From Nanobdellati archaeon (GTDB taxonomy: Archaea > EX4484-52 > WAPT01), in NCBI GenBank assembly GCA_015520605.1, contig WAPT01000012.1, positions 1 through 33,838 on the forward strand: a stretch of DNA of 33,838 nt, given 5' to 3'. Every line of letters begins with the position of its first letter. The stretch's first letter is position 1. The notes beneath the pieces are model-generated. The model did not search any database. It had not been told where the DNA came from and worked only from the letters and a program-made list of their open reading frames with translations. This document shows, one piece after another, positions 9,277-18,728 of this stretch. A program made the translations under genes and the position numbers.

Positions 9277-10445
9277 TGGTCGTGCCCGGTAAAGGTAAAG
9301 GAAAAGGTGGGGAAACACCGACCGAGAGAGTGTTAAGAAAAGTAGCGGAATTCGAGGCGAAATACTACCCTTATATCATCGTCGTTATGATTGCAATCAC
9401 AACCATTTTTGCTCTGAGTCTTCCACTTCTCAAGATGGAAACGGACTTCACAAAGCTGATGCCACAGAATATGAAAAGCGTGAAGCTTGAATATGATGTG
9501 AGGGACGTTTTCGGAAGTACTGACACACTATTTGTTCTTGTGGAGCTCGACGATGAGTGCAAATATACCACCAATATCAAGACCATTGAGGATCCTCGGG
9601 TTGTCAATTACCTCCTCGAGCTTTCCCGCGGCCTCAAAAAGGACCCGAGCGTCAGGAGCGTGGTGTCGATAGCTATGCCATTCGAGCTTGCAGGGATGGT
9701 ACCGTACAACCAGAGCCTGATCGAAAATGTAATACACGCTTCTGGACTTAAAAACCTAATCAATCACGATAAAACGGCCACGCTCATGCTGGTCAGAATG
9801 GATATGGGCACCAGCGAGTCATCCCTTAAACGAAATGTGGAAAGAGTTCATGAACTTCTCGGAAGTGTGAAAAAACCCCCATGCGTGAAGTATGTTGTTA
9901 CCGGAAACCTCCCGATGCGGTACAGGATTCTTCAGCTGATGGTTCACGATATGATCTACACCCTGAGCGTGGCAGCCGCGATAATTTTCGTTCTGCTCGT
10001 ACTTCTCCGAAGAAGCGTAACTCAGGCTGTGCTCGTATTCCTTCCCCTTATGATGGGTGTTGTGTGGACTGGTGGTATTTTCTCCCTCACGGGATGGGAG
10101 CTGACGATCGTCACCATCGGAATAGGAGCTATGGTCCTCGGTCTGGGAGTGGAGTATGGGGTCTTCATGGTTGAGCGGTTCGAGGAGGAAATAAGGAAGG
10201 GTAAGGGTGCCAAAGAGGCACTCCTTATCGCTTTACCGTCGGTCGGGTCAAGCATAATGGGATCCGGTATTACAACCATCGCGGGATTTCTTGCTCTCCT
10301 CAGTGCGGCATTTCCGATGCTTTCGCTACTCGGTATAGCTCTTGCCACGAGTATCTCTTGTATGCTGATCATCGCAATCCTGTTCCTGCCATGTCTCCTG
10401 ATGCTCGAGAGCAGACTGACAGAGATATTCTGGAGGGAGGTATGA
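9273..10445 (+). CDS. RND/MMPL-family half transporter, N-terminal half
   Basis: TM1, extracytoplasmic domain, then a five-TM block with 'VLVLLRRSVTQAVLVFLPLMMGVVWTGGIFSLTGWELTIVTIGIGAMVLGLGVEYGVFMVERFEEE'. Overlaps the permease stop. Confidence 0.88.
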   Translation: MMVVPGKGKGKGGETPTERVLRKVAEFEAKYYPYIIVVMIAITTIFALSLPLLKMETDFTKLMPQNMKSVKLEYDVRDVFGSTDTLFVLVELDDECKYTTNIKTIEDPRVVNYLLELSRGLKKDPSVRSVVSIAMPFELAGMVPYNQSLIENVIHASGLKNLINHDKTATLMLVRMDMGTSESSLKRNVERVHELLGSVKKPPCVKYVVTGNLPMRYRILQLMVHDMIYTLSVAAAIIFVLLVLLRRSVTQAVLVFLPLMMGVVWTGGIFSLTGWELTIVTIGIGAMVLGLGVEYGVFMVERFEEEIRKGKGAKEALLIALPSVGSSIMGSGITTIAGFLALLSAAFPMLSLLGIALATSISCMLIIAILFLPCLLMLESRLTEIFWREV

Positions 10446-10446
10446 G

Positions 10447-12180
10447 GTGATGAGCGTGAGAAATCGCATGAAGAGAGCTCTCGAAGCGTATGCGGAATTC
10501 GTGTCAACAAAGCCGCAATTATTGCTCGCTGTTATCCTGGTGTTCACCGTGATTATGGCAGTCATGAGCACGAGAGTCCACACAAAGTCTATGAATTACC
10601 AGTCGACACTTCCCAAAAGCGTTGAAGAAATCAGAGCGATGTTCAGGATAGGGGATGAGTTCGGTAGAACGTCATCTACTATGTATATTGTCATCAGGGC
10701 CGATGGAGGCGGAGTTGATGATATACTCTCTCCAGCATCCCTGAAGTACATGGCATCCCTTGAAGAGAAGCTGAAAACCCTTCCGTTTGTGGAAAGCACA
10801 AATAGTATAGTGGATTTCGTGATGTCTCACAACAACAGCACAATACCACCAACAACGGGGGATGTGTTGAGAGTTATCGAAAACTCGAAAAAGGTGTGCC
10901 TCCCTCCCGGAATGGCGGGTGGAGGACGCGCAGGTGGAGACATCAGCTCAGCACTCAGGATCATTGCCGAGAATTCGGCATCCCTTGCTTCAGCTCAGAG
11001 AAACATAAGCACAGGCATTACAGGGATAGCTGCCGGCATCTCGGGAGTGAGCTTGACCCTGAAGAGGATCAGTGAGGGGATGAGAAACGGTCATTACAGT
11101 TTGGATGCTATGGTGAATGCGTATACTCAGCTCTACATGCTTAACTATACTGTGGCGACATCTCCAACTCTTTCTCCACAGGAAAAGCAGGCGATGTTCT
11201 CCATGATATCACAACTCGAGCGGGATCTGAACGAGATCGCGGACAGCTTTCAGAATATGGGGGAAAGACTTGATGAGCTTGCAGATGCACTGAATGGAAT
11301 GGCATTATCTTTAGATGCCATGTCGGAGGCGCTGGTATCGATGGCAAATGCGGTCAACGGCACTGCGAAAGGAAACGAGATGATTTCAAATGCCCTCGAG
11401 AATGTGTCCAGTGCGATTTTCGTCATGGAGATGAGAATGAAGGAAATTGCAGGCAATCACAACGAAGAAGCGAAAAAATGCGTGACTATAGATCCTCTCA
11501 CGGGATTTGTCAGCGATGACAGAAGCACGGCAATAATTTACCTTTCCCTTCAGGATGTGGGTGAGAACGAAAGAAAGGAAGTTGTACATGAAGTGAAAGA
11601 TATTGTGGAAAGCGTTCCGCCTCCACCGGGAATGGAAGCCGAACTTGGCGGAAGCATGGTCTATTTCACGGAGATAAGATCCAGAATCGGGGAGATCATG
11701 GGAAAAACATCATCCATATCCATGATCTCTATCCTCATTATCGTCTGTCTGCTGCTCTATTCCGTAAGGTTTGGTCTGATCTCTCTGCTTTCCATCCTTT
11801 TCGGCACAATCTGGGTTTACGGCATGTTTGGGACCATGGGGATCAGCGTCTCTCCTCAAACATCCGGCGCACTCTCGATGATAATGGGCATAGGCATAGA
11901 TTTTGGCATTCAGGTCGTCAACAGGTTCAAACAGGAGCTTAGGAAGACCACTGCCGAAAAAGCAATGAAAATCGCCGTAACAAGAACATTTTACCCCATG
12001 TTAATCACAACACTCTCGGCCCTTATAGGTTTCAGGGCCATGAGCATGGGCACGATAACCGTGCTTAAGGAGCTCGGAGTAATGATGAGCTACGGTGTTG
12101 CCATGTGCTTCGTTGCGGCAATAACCGTGGTACCGTCTTTAGCGCTGATAATGGAGAAACTGAGAATCAGAAGAAGCTAA
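10447..12180 (+). CDS. RND/MMPL-family half transporter, C-terminal half with long coiled-coil insertion
   Basis: 'GIDFGIQVVNRFKQELRK', terminal TM block; helical heptad-rich stretch between 'ISSALRIIAENSASL' and 'KEIAGNHNEEA'. GTG at 10447 or ATG at 10450, 1-4 nt after the preceding stop. Confidence 0.88.
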   Translation: MMSVRNRMKRALEAYAEFVSTKPQLLLAVILVFTVIMAVMSTRVHTKSMNYQSTLPKSVEEIRAMFRIGDEFGRTSSTMYIVIRADGGGVDDILSPASLKYMASLEEKLKTLPFVESTNSIVDFVMSHNNSTIPPTTGDVLRVIENSKKVCLPPGMAGGGRAGGDISSALRIIAENSASLASAQRNISTGITGIAAGISGVSLTLKRISEGMRNGHYSLDAMVNAYTQLYMLNYTVATSPTLSPQEKQAMFSMISQLERDLNEIADSFQNMGERLDELADALNGMALSLDAMSEALVSMANAVNGTAKGNEMISNALENVSSAIFVMEMRMKEIAGNHNEEAKKCVTIDPLTGFVSDDRSTAIIYLSLQDVGENERKEVVHEVKDIVESVPPPPGMEAELGGSMVYFTEIRSRIGEIMGKTSSISMISILIIVCLLLYSVRFGLISLLSILFGTIWVYGMFGTMGISVSPQTSGALSMIMGIGIDFGIQVVNRFKQELRKTTAEKAMKIAVTRTFYPMLITTLSALIGFRAMSMGTITVLKELGVMMSYGVAMCFVAAITVVPSLALIMEKLRIRRS

Positions 12181-12194
12181 CAAAAGTCAGCAAT

Positions 12195-12260
12195 CTTTAT
12201 AAAATTATTCTTTTTATTTATTATGACATCGGATGAGCTGATGAGATGAGGTGATGAGTA
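12195..12260 (+). promoter_or_regulatory. rpl7ae promoter and short leader with box C/D (kink-turn)-like elements
   Basis: TATA-like 'ctttataaaatt'; CTGA at 12238..12241 and GTGATGA at 12251..12257 next to the start codons. Confidence 0.4.
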
Positions 12261-12643
12261 TGGCTGCGAGCTATGTGGATGTCCAGGTTCCTTCCGAGGT
12301 TGCTGAAAAGATTTACGATCTTATCGAGGAGATCGTGAAGAGCGGTGGTGTTGTCAAGAAAGGCAGTAACGAGGCAACAAAGGCCATAGAGCGGGGTTTT
12401 GCAAAATTTGTTGTGATAGCGGAGGACGTGAACCCGGAGGAAATTGTCATGCATCTGCCCCCTCTCTGCAGGGAAAAGAACGTGCCTTACGCATTTGTGC
12501 CGAGCAAGAAGGAGCTCGGTGCAGCCGCAGGCATCGATGTTAGCGCCTCGGCTGTTGCGGTTGTTGATGCGGGTAAAGCTGAAAGGAAGATGATAGAGAT
12601 CATCAAAGAAGTCGAAAAGCTTAGAGGTAAGACGGAGGAATGA
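12251..12643 (+). CDS. rpl7ae: large ribosomal subunit protein L7Ae (eL8)
   Basis: 'GGVVKKGSNEATKAIERGFAKFVVIAEDVNPEEIVMHLPPLCREKNVPYAFVPSKKELGAAAGI' is diagnostic of archaeal L7Ae. Start may be GTG 12251, ATG 12254 or ATG 12260. Confidence 0.97.
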   Translation: MMSMAASYVDVQVPSEVAEKIYDLIEEIVKSGGVVKKGSNEATKAIERGFAKFVVIAEDVNPEEIVMHLPPLCREKNVPYAFVPSKKELGAAAGIDVSASAVAVVDAGKAERKMIEIIKEVEKLRGKTEE

Positions 12644-12666
12644 TAGCTTTAGCACGGTGATAACAA

Positions 12667-12861
12667 ATGGCGGTTCCCGTCGAGGTCATAGAGATCATCG
12701 ATAGAAGCGGTTCAAAGGGCGTTACTCGAGTAAGATGCAGGATCCTTGAAGGTCCGAGGAAGGACAGAGTTATAATAAGAAACGTCCTCGGGCCGGTAAG
12801 GAAGGGTGACATATTGATGATCTCCGAGCCGGAGATGGAGACTGTAGGTACCATAGAGTAG
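12667..12861 (+). CDS. rps28e: small ribosomal subunit protein S28e
   Basis: 64-aa '[48 protein letters not shown]'; conserved position after L7Ae. Confidence 0.96.
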   Translation: MAVPVEVIEIIDRSGSKGVTRVRCRILEGPRKDRVIIRNVLGPVRKGDILMISEPEMETVGTIE

Positions 12862-12952
12862 AGGATTTCGTACATCTTTAGGTTTCACTTAATTCAATCC
12901 AACTTGCCTTTAAACTTCGATACTCCTCAATCCATGAGGGGGTGATGGGAAT

Positions 12953-13174
12953 ATGGTGAAATGTTCCTTTTGTGGAAGGGAAATTCCTCCTGGAAGAGGA
13001 ACGATGTTTGTAAAAAACGACGGCACCATCTTTTACTATTGCAGCTCAAAATGTGAGAGAAACGCTCAAATGAGAAACCCGGTAAAAGTGAGGTGGACCG
13101 AAGCATATAGAAAGGCAAAGATGCTTAGACTTCATGTGAAGGAGGAAAGGTTCGGAGAAGAGAGGATGAATTAG
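12953..13174 (+). CDS. rpl24e: large ribosomal subunit protein L24e
   Basis: '[35 protein letters not shown]' zinc ribbon. Confidence 0.96.
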   Translation: MVKCSFCGREIPPGRGTMFVKNDGTIFYYCSSKCERNAQMRNPVKVRWTEAYRKAKMLRLHVKEERFGEERMN

Positions 13175-13206
13175 AAATATTCAATTATATGGCCTTGGTG
13201 GTAGCT

Positions 13207-13662
13207 ATGGAAACGGAGAGGACGCTGGTTCTAATAAAGCCGGACGGTGTGCAGCGTGGCCTTATAGGCAAGATAATTTCAAGGTTTGAAGATAAGGGGT
13301 TAAAGATCGTTGCTATGAAGATGCTCCACCTCACAAAAGAAAATGCTGAGGAGCATTACGCTCAGCACAAAGGTAAGCCGTTCTTTGACAGCCTGATAAA
13401 CTACATAACTTCCGCGCCAATCGTAGCCATGGTGGTTGAGGGCAAAAATGCCGTCGCCTGCATCAGGAAGGTGGTTGGAGCAACCAACCCACAGGAAGCG
13501 GAGCCCGGTACGATAAGGTTCGATTTCGCCATGGATATCGGCAGGAACATAATACATGCTTCTGACTCGCCAGATACTGCGGAGCGAGAGATAAAGCTCT
13601 TCTTCGATGAGTCGGAAATCTTTGATTATAAGAGAATTGATGAAGAGTGGGTGTATGAGTAG
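13207..13662 (+). CDS. ndk: nucleoside diphosphate kinase
   Basis: '[21 protein letters not shown]' and active-site '[16 protein letters not shown]'. The ORF track opens at 13189; ATG 13207 has GGTGGT upstream. Confidence 0.95.
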   Translation: METERTLVLIKPDGVQRGLIGKIISRFEDKGLKIVAMKMLHLTKENAEEHYAQHKGKPFFDSLINYITSAPIVAMVVEGKNAVACIRKVVGATNPQEAEPGTIRFDFAMDIGRNIIHASDSPDTAEREIKLFFDESEIFDYKRIDEEWVYE

Positions 13663-13730
13663 TCTTGTTTCTTTCTCTATCTTATCTTACATTTCTCTCC
13701 TACTCCTGCCTTATTAGTTCTATTAAATTT
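13663..13730 (+). terminator. pyrimidine/T-rich downstream region, likely archaeal terminator of the ndk cluster
   Basis: Long run 'tcttgtttctttctctatcttatcttacatttctctcctactcctgcctt' immediately after the ndk stop. Confidence 0.4.
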
Positions 13731-13742
13731 ACTCAGAAGTTC

Positions 13743-14675
13743 CTACACAGTACTAAACTCTATTATTTTTCTTTGCTTAATTTTATCTAACACATTTCTG
13801 ATTCTATCGTTAGCTATCCTGAGATAGTCAGGATTAATCTCATATCCCACAAAGTTTCTTCTGGTGAGTATTGCTGCTACTGCTGTGGTTCCAGAACCCA
13901 TAAATGGGTCTAACACCACTTCTCCTACAAAAGTGTAGAGCTTTATACATCTATACGGTAACTCTACAGGAAATGGTGCGGGATGACCAACTCTTTTCGC
14001 GGATTCTGGTGGAAATATCCACACACTCTTTGTGAATTCTAGGAACTCCTCTCTACTCAGATCGCTCTCTCGTTCTAAAGGATTGTCTCTTCTCATTTTC
14101 TTCTTGGAAAATACTAGAATATACTCATGCACATCTCTAAGGATAGGGTTTGATGGTGATTTCCAACTCCCCCATGCTGTAGAGCCTGCGGCACCGTTCT
14201 TGTACCAAATGATCTCACCCCTCATAGCAAACCCGATATTTTCTATCAACATCTTAGCAAGATAAGCATGAAGTGGTATATATGGCTTTCTGCCTAAATT
14301 TGCTATGTTAAGACAAAACCTTCCTCCAGGAACAAGAACGCGGTACACTTCTCTAAACACTCTTTTCAAGAATTCAAGATATTCATTAAAAGACAAATCT
14401 TCATCGTATTCTTTCCCAACATTGTATGGGGGCGATGTAACAACAAGATGAACAGAATTGTCGGGTAATTCTTCCATTTTTTCAGAAGATTTTAAGAATA
14501 TTCTATTGAGATGCTTTTGCGGTATCTGGTTTTCTATATATCTCTCATCTTCATCTATATTGATGGGAAAATCCTTATATAGGTTTCTGGAGTAAAACGG
14601 AGATGAGTCATGGGAATATCTACCTGAAACTCCGAATTCAGATGTAAGTGTTTTTTTAGTTTTCATTTTCGACAC
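13743..14675 (-). CDS. site-specific DNA methyltransferase, beta-class order (likely N4-cytosine or N6-adenine)
   Basis: 'VVTSPPYNVGKEY' (motif IV) precedes 'VVLDPFMGSGTTAVAA' (motif I). Confidence 0.93.
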   Translation of the reverse strand: MSKMKTKKTLTSEFGVSGRYSHDSSPFYSRNLYKDFPINIDEDERYIENQIPQKHLNRIFLKSSEKMEELPDNSVHLVVTSPPYNVGKEYDEDLSFNEYLEFLKRVFREVYRVLVPGGRFCLNIANLGRKPYIPLHAYLAKMLIENIGFAMRGEIIWYKNGAAGSTAWGSWKSPSNPILRDVHEYILVFSKKKMRRDNPLERESDLSREEFLEFTKSVWIFPPESAKRVGHPAPFPVELPYRCIKLYTFVGEVVLDPFMGSGTTAVAAILTRRNFVGYEINPDYLRIANDRIRNVLDKIKQRKIIEFSTV

Positions 14676-15570
14676 CTCTAAGCAGTTTTAAGAATTTTAT
14701 AGCCTTGGATTCGTATGTTTTTTCTCTATTAGCTATTTCTATGATTTTACCAAGTGTGATTTTATCTAGCATAGCGCTAAAGAAAACTCTCTCCTCTTTT
14801 AAGTGTTCAAGAATTATGTTTTCTAATTCCTTATAAGAGTCCATCCTGACAAATCCGCCATTTGGTGTGGATTTTATATTGAGAACATCGTTTTCATCAT
14901 CGGAGGGTTTAGTGTTAACGGAGATAAATCCCTGTATGATTCCGTACTGTTTTAAATGATCGACTTTCTTATAGTAATTTCTCGTGATTGGAGTGTTCCC
15001 AACAACAAAAATCGGTATTTTGGATGCGTTTAAACTTGCGACTCTTATATTAATGCTTTTACCGATAGCTTTTAGCATAGTATCGGATCTCAATAAACTT
15101 GGATTACCGGTGTGAGTATGGAAGTCTCCTATCCTCTTCAAGATCACATCACCGTCCTTTCCTATAAGTTCCCAATTCCACACGACAGACATCTTTATTT
15201 CGAATATCATCACTATATTCTCAGCTTTCTGTAACTTCCCTTCCTCTTTACAAATAACAACATCCGCAGGAGAGTTTTTTGTGAGTTCTAATTCCTCACA
15301 CACAACACCAGTTTCTACAAAACACCCTATCTTTTTGGCTATGGGTTCAATCAGTTTAGAGAACCATTTCTCGGTATATGCTCCAATGTAAGCATTCCTG
15401 CTTTGGAGTGTGGTTTTTGGTCCCTTATAAGATTTTGGATAATAGGCAACAAACTTTTCTATATTTTCCTCTACCTTTATTCTATAGAATAAGGTCTCTG
15501 GAGGCACGTAGGGTAGAAAAGATCTGAAAAATTTTTCCTCTTCTGATGGTTGCCAAAGTGCAGAGGACAT
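14656..15570 (-). CDS. probable Type II restriction endonuclease (PD-(D/E)XK-like)
   Basis: Overlaps the methyltransferase start by 20 nt on the same strand; 'SPADVVICKEEGKLQKAENIVMIFEIKMSVVW' fits D-(X)n-E-X-K. RBS-like 'GAGGAGAT' before the start. Confidence 0.75.
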   Translation of the reverse strand: MSSALWQPSEEEKFFRSFLPYVPPETLFYRIKVEENIEKFVAYYPKSYKGPKTTLQSRNAYIGAYTEKWFSKLIEPIAKKIGCFVETGVVCEELELTKNSPADVVICKEEGKLQKAENIVMIFEIKMSVVWNWELIGKDGDVILKRIGDFHTHTGNPSLLRSDTMLKAIGKSINIRVASLNASKIPIFVVGNTPITRNYYKKVDHLKQYGIIQGFISVNTKPSDDENDVLNIKSTPNGGFVRMDSYKELENIILEHLKEERVFFSAMLDKITLGKIIEIANREKTYESKAIKFLKLLRGVENEN

Positions 15571-15647
15571 TTTAATCTCCTCTTCTTTCTATACTCGAAA
15601 TTTAACGTCACAAAGATTTAAGTTATAGCAGTCCTGAATCATCATTA

Positions 15648-16022
15648 TTATCTCACATACACCGTCTTAACCACAATGCCCGCTGTACCGATCACGCTTA
15701 TCTTTTTCAACATTTTCCCCGAGTTGATGTATCGTTTCACTTTCCCGTAAAAAACTCCGCGCTCAAGTCTTCTGAGCTCACACTCGTCTTCAAAAGCCGG
15801 GTAGTAATAATAGTGGTGAACAAGTAACGCTTCAGAACTTTTGCAAAATGATCTACCGCCACCACATATGTCTTCGGAAGGCAGCAGCAGCACCTCATCT
15901 CCATCATAATTCAGGGAAAGAAAGAACGGAATATCAATGTGCTCCTTACCTTTTTTTGAAAAAATATAAATGTTGAGCCACTCTCCATCGGAAGACACGA
16001 GGATGTCAACAGCCCCCCTCAT
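15648..16022 (-). CDS. uncharacterised 124-aa protein at the end of the glycogen operon
   Basis: Same strand, 19 nt after the GH57 stop; RBS-like 'GAGGTCAGGTG' upstream. Confidence 0.6.
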   Translation of the reverse strand: MRGAVDILVSSDGEWLNIYIFSKKGKEHIDIPFFLSLNYDGDEVLLLPSEDICGGGRSFCKSSEALLVHHYYYYPAFEDECELRRLERGVFYGKVKRYINSGKMLKKISVIGTAGIVVKTVYVR

Positions 16023-16041
16023 GCGGCACAGACACCTGACC

Positions 16042-17394
16042 TCAATCTTTCATATTCTTAATCCCTTTCTTGATTCTTATCGGTTCCCGCACCCTGATTT
16101 TAGTTCCATCCTTGCTTCCGTTTTTAGCTGGAAGAACATTTTTCTTCACATCTTTAGCCCTTTCCATCTCCTTCCCCATTAAGTACTGCAGGTGGGTGAG
16201 AACCTTCATTATCCCTTCAAAGGCCTCATGCGGCGTGCCGTACGGACTGAAGTACTTGTGCACGTCTCCGTCACTCCAGTGCTTGGTGCAGCAATAATAA
16301 AGATGGTCGGAAGTCTGGAGGTACCTCCACAACCTCCTCGCAGCAGGGACGTCACACTCTCTCAGCTTTCTTCCTATCTTTTCAAGTTCTCTGAATGCCA
16401 CTCTCTGCATCTCATTGCCCAACCATGCTGAGAGATCGCGCTCCATATCCGCCCACGAGATTGTCTGCCATCCCGGCACGTCAATCACACCTCTGGGGGG
16501 GTACCTTTCAACGGCTTCACTTACAGTTACGAAGTCCACATGCTCGTATTTGAGCAGCTCATACGGCAGGTACTTGAGGAACTCGAAGATACCTGTATCT
16601 TCCCACTGGTGCTCTCCAAAGGTCTCGTAGTCCATGAAAAGATTTATGACCTCTCCTTGGCAAGCGGCTATCCATGCCGCGTATTTATCAGCGGTCAGAG
16701 GCCATGCCTCAAACCATCTTGCTGAGAAGCGGAAACTTACATCATCGCTCAGCCTGTAGTGTCTCAACAGAACGGGAATGTTTGTCCCGTAACTCACATA
16801 CACATGCTCGGGACTTCTCCCGTTAAGTACAAATTCTGTACCTTCTGCAAGCATAGCTTTAAAGCCCATCTCCTCAATCTTCTTTGCGATCTGGTTGTTG
16901 AATATTAATTCTGTGTTCCTGAAGGCCCTCGGTTTGTAACCTATCTCATCCTTTATCAGTTCCAAATGCATCCTGACCTGCTCCTCAAACTCATTCTCCA
17001 GTCCATTATCGATCCACAGGCTGGAAAGGCTATGATGGTACGTCTCAGCAAGGAACTCCACGCAGCCCGTGTCAGCGAGCCATCTGAAAAGATCAACGAT
17101 CTCCGGAACGTACCGCTTTGCTTGCTCGAGAAAGACCCCGGACAGGCTGTATGTCACCTTAAACTTTTTTTTCTGCCCTCTGTAATTGTCAACCAGCGAT
17201 AGTATCAGCTTTGTTGCAGGGATGTAGCACTTCTCTGCAACTTTTTTCATTATTTTTTCGTTTGTGGCGTCATCAAATACACATTTTTCAAACTCCTCAA
17301 AGCTATCTATTCCTCTCAAATTTATCTTCCACCCGGGTTTCAGTCTTCTGGGCTGGTGTACCTCAAAGTAAAAGCATACCGATACCATAAACAA
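16042..17394 (-). CDS. glycoside hydrolase family 57 (alpha-amylase/4-alpha-glucanotransferase-like)
   Basis: 'CFYFEVHQPRRL' start, 'FRNTELIFNNQIA' (nucleophile region) and 'LFMDYETFGEHQW' (acid region). Confidence 0.92.
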   Translation of the reverse strand: MFMVSVCFYFEVHQPRRLKPGWKINLRGIDSFEEFEKCVFDDATNEKIMKKVAEKCYIPATKLILSLVDNYRGQKKKFKVTYSLSGVFLEQAKRYVPEIVDLFRWLADTGCVEFLAETYHHSLSSLWIDNGLENEFEEQVRMHLELIKDEIGYKPRAFRNTELIFNNQIAKKIEEMGFKAMLAEGTEFVLNGRSPEHVYVSYGTNIPVLLRHYRLSDDVSFRFSARWFEAWPLTADKYAAWIAACQGEVINLFMDYETFGEHQWEDTGIFEFLKYLPYELLKYEHVDFVTVSEAVERYPPRGVIDVPGWQTISWADMERDLSAWLGNEMQRVAFRELEKIGRKLRECDVPAARRLWRYLQTSDHLYYCCTKHWSDGDVHKYFSPYGTPHEAFEGIMKVLTHLQYLMGKEMERAKDVKKNVLPAKNGSKDGTKIRVREPIRIKKGIKNMKD

Positions 17395-17459
17395 TACCTC
17401 CGAGTTCTGAAGTTTCTTTTTTATCTCCTTCTCTTTCCAGCAGTCTTGGTTTTTGATCT

Positions 17460-18728
17460 TTAATCAATTCCCACGATCGGCATATCCATCCTGCCAAAAA
17501 TCTCGGGTCTTGGTTTCCATGTGACTTTCTCGTACTCCTTAAGCACTCTCTCATAGATCTTTCTGGTCAGCTTCGCAGCGTTGTCCCATGAGTACTTCTC
17601 CTTTACGGTGGAGTAAGCGTTCTCCACCATCCTCATAATCTTCTCTCTGTTGTTCTCATCCAACACATATTTAACACCCCACGCAAGCGACTCAGAGTTC
17701 TCCACCCACACTTTTATACCCGTTTTCTCGTGCTCCACTATCTCGCTCAAGCCTCCTGTGTCAGCCACCACCACCGGCGTTCTTGCTGCCATGGCTTCAA
17801 GCGCAACTATGCCAAAAGGCTCATAACGGGAGGGAACAACGATGACATCGGCAATTTTCATCAGCTTTTTGAGCGTGTCGTCATCAACATAGCCCGTGAA
17901 GAGCACCTTGCCCTCCGGGACGTTTTGCTTTGCCAACGATTCGCAGTGCTGTCTGTGGTAACCATCTCCCGTAACAACGAACTTGGCTTCAGGGTGCTTC
18001 TCAAGTATCATGGGCACAGCCCCCATCAAAATGTCCAGCCCCTTCTCCCAGACATGTCTGCCAACAAAAAGCACTATCTTCTCATGAGGCAAGGCAAACC
18101 TATTCTTGAACTCTTGTTCGTTAAACTGAAGGGAGTCAAATTCAGCTGTTTCAACACCGTTCGGCACAACATCGATCTTATCCTCGGGTGTTGCGAAGGT
18201 GCTGACAACGCTGTACTTCATAAAGTTGGAGCAGCAGATCACCCTCCAAGCTTCAAAGACCAATTTCCCTTCAAGATCATGAATAAGTACCTGTCTGTCA
18301 CCCCTTATCCCACCATACCTTCCACTCTCAAGGGCATGGATGGTGGCTATGAGCGGTACACGGTAAATGTGTTTTAGTGCAACTGCAGTCGTGGTTGAAA
18401 GCCAGTCATGAGCGTGAATGATACTGACTCTATTCTCTCGGAAAATCCCTGCAGCCTCTATCTGCAGAAGCATGTTCATCTGAAGCACCCAAGAAAAGAA
18501 GTCTTCGGCGGGAATGTTATCCGCGTTGATCCGATACACCACAACACCGTCTTTTTCTTCCTTTCCGTAATTGCCTTCAAAACCACACGTGAGAACTATG
18601 GGTTCCATTCCTGCTTTTGCCTGAGCTCTTGTAAGGTGGTAAACATGCGTACCCAGCCCACCGACCTTGAACGGCGGGAACTCCCAGCTGATATGAAGCA
18701 CGGTTATTTTTCTATCATCTCTCTCCAT
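17460..18728 (-). CDS. GT4-family glycosyltransferase (GT-B fold)
   Basis: 'ISWEFPPFKVGGLGTHVYHL', 'VGRHVWEKGLDIL', 'VVPSRYEPFGIVALEAMAARTPVVVADTGGLSEIV'. Confidence 0.93.
   Translation of the reverse strand: MERDDRKITVLHISWEFPPFKVGGLGTHVYHLTRAQAKAGMEPIVLTCGFEGNYGKEEKDGVVVYRINADNIPAEDFFSWVLQMNMLLQIEAAGIFRENRVSIIHAHDWLSTTTAVALKHIYRVPLIATIHALESGRYGGIRGDRQVLIHDLEGKLVFEAWRVICCSNFMKYSVVSTFATPEDKIDVVPNGVETAEFDSLQFNEQEFKNRFALPHEKIVLFVGRHVWEKGLDILMGAVPMILEKHPEAKFVVTGDGYHRQHCESLAKQNVPEGKVLFTGYVDDDTLKKLMKIADVIVVPSRYEPFGIVALEAMAARTPVVVADTGGLSEIVEHEKTGIKVWVENSESLAWGVKYVLDENNREKIMRMVENAYSTVKEKYSWDNAAKLTRKIYERVLKEYEKVTWKPRPEIFGRMDMPIVGID

Noticed and set aside
10441-10452. RND gene split as a frameshift artefact
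   Set aside because: Each half is a complete TM1 + domain + five-TM block, and the junction has its own start codon and RBS-like sequence, so a real split is more likely.
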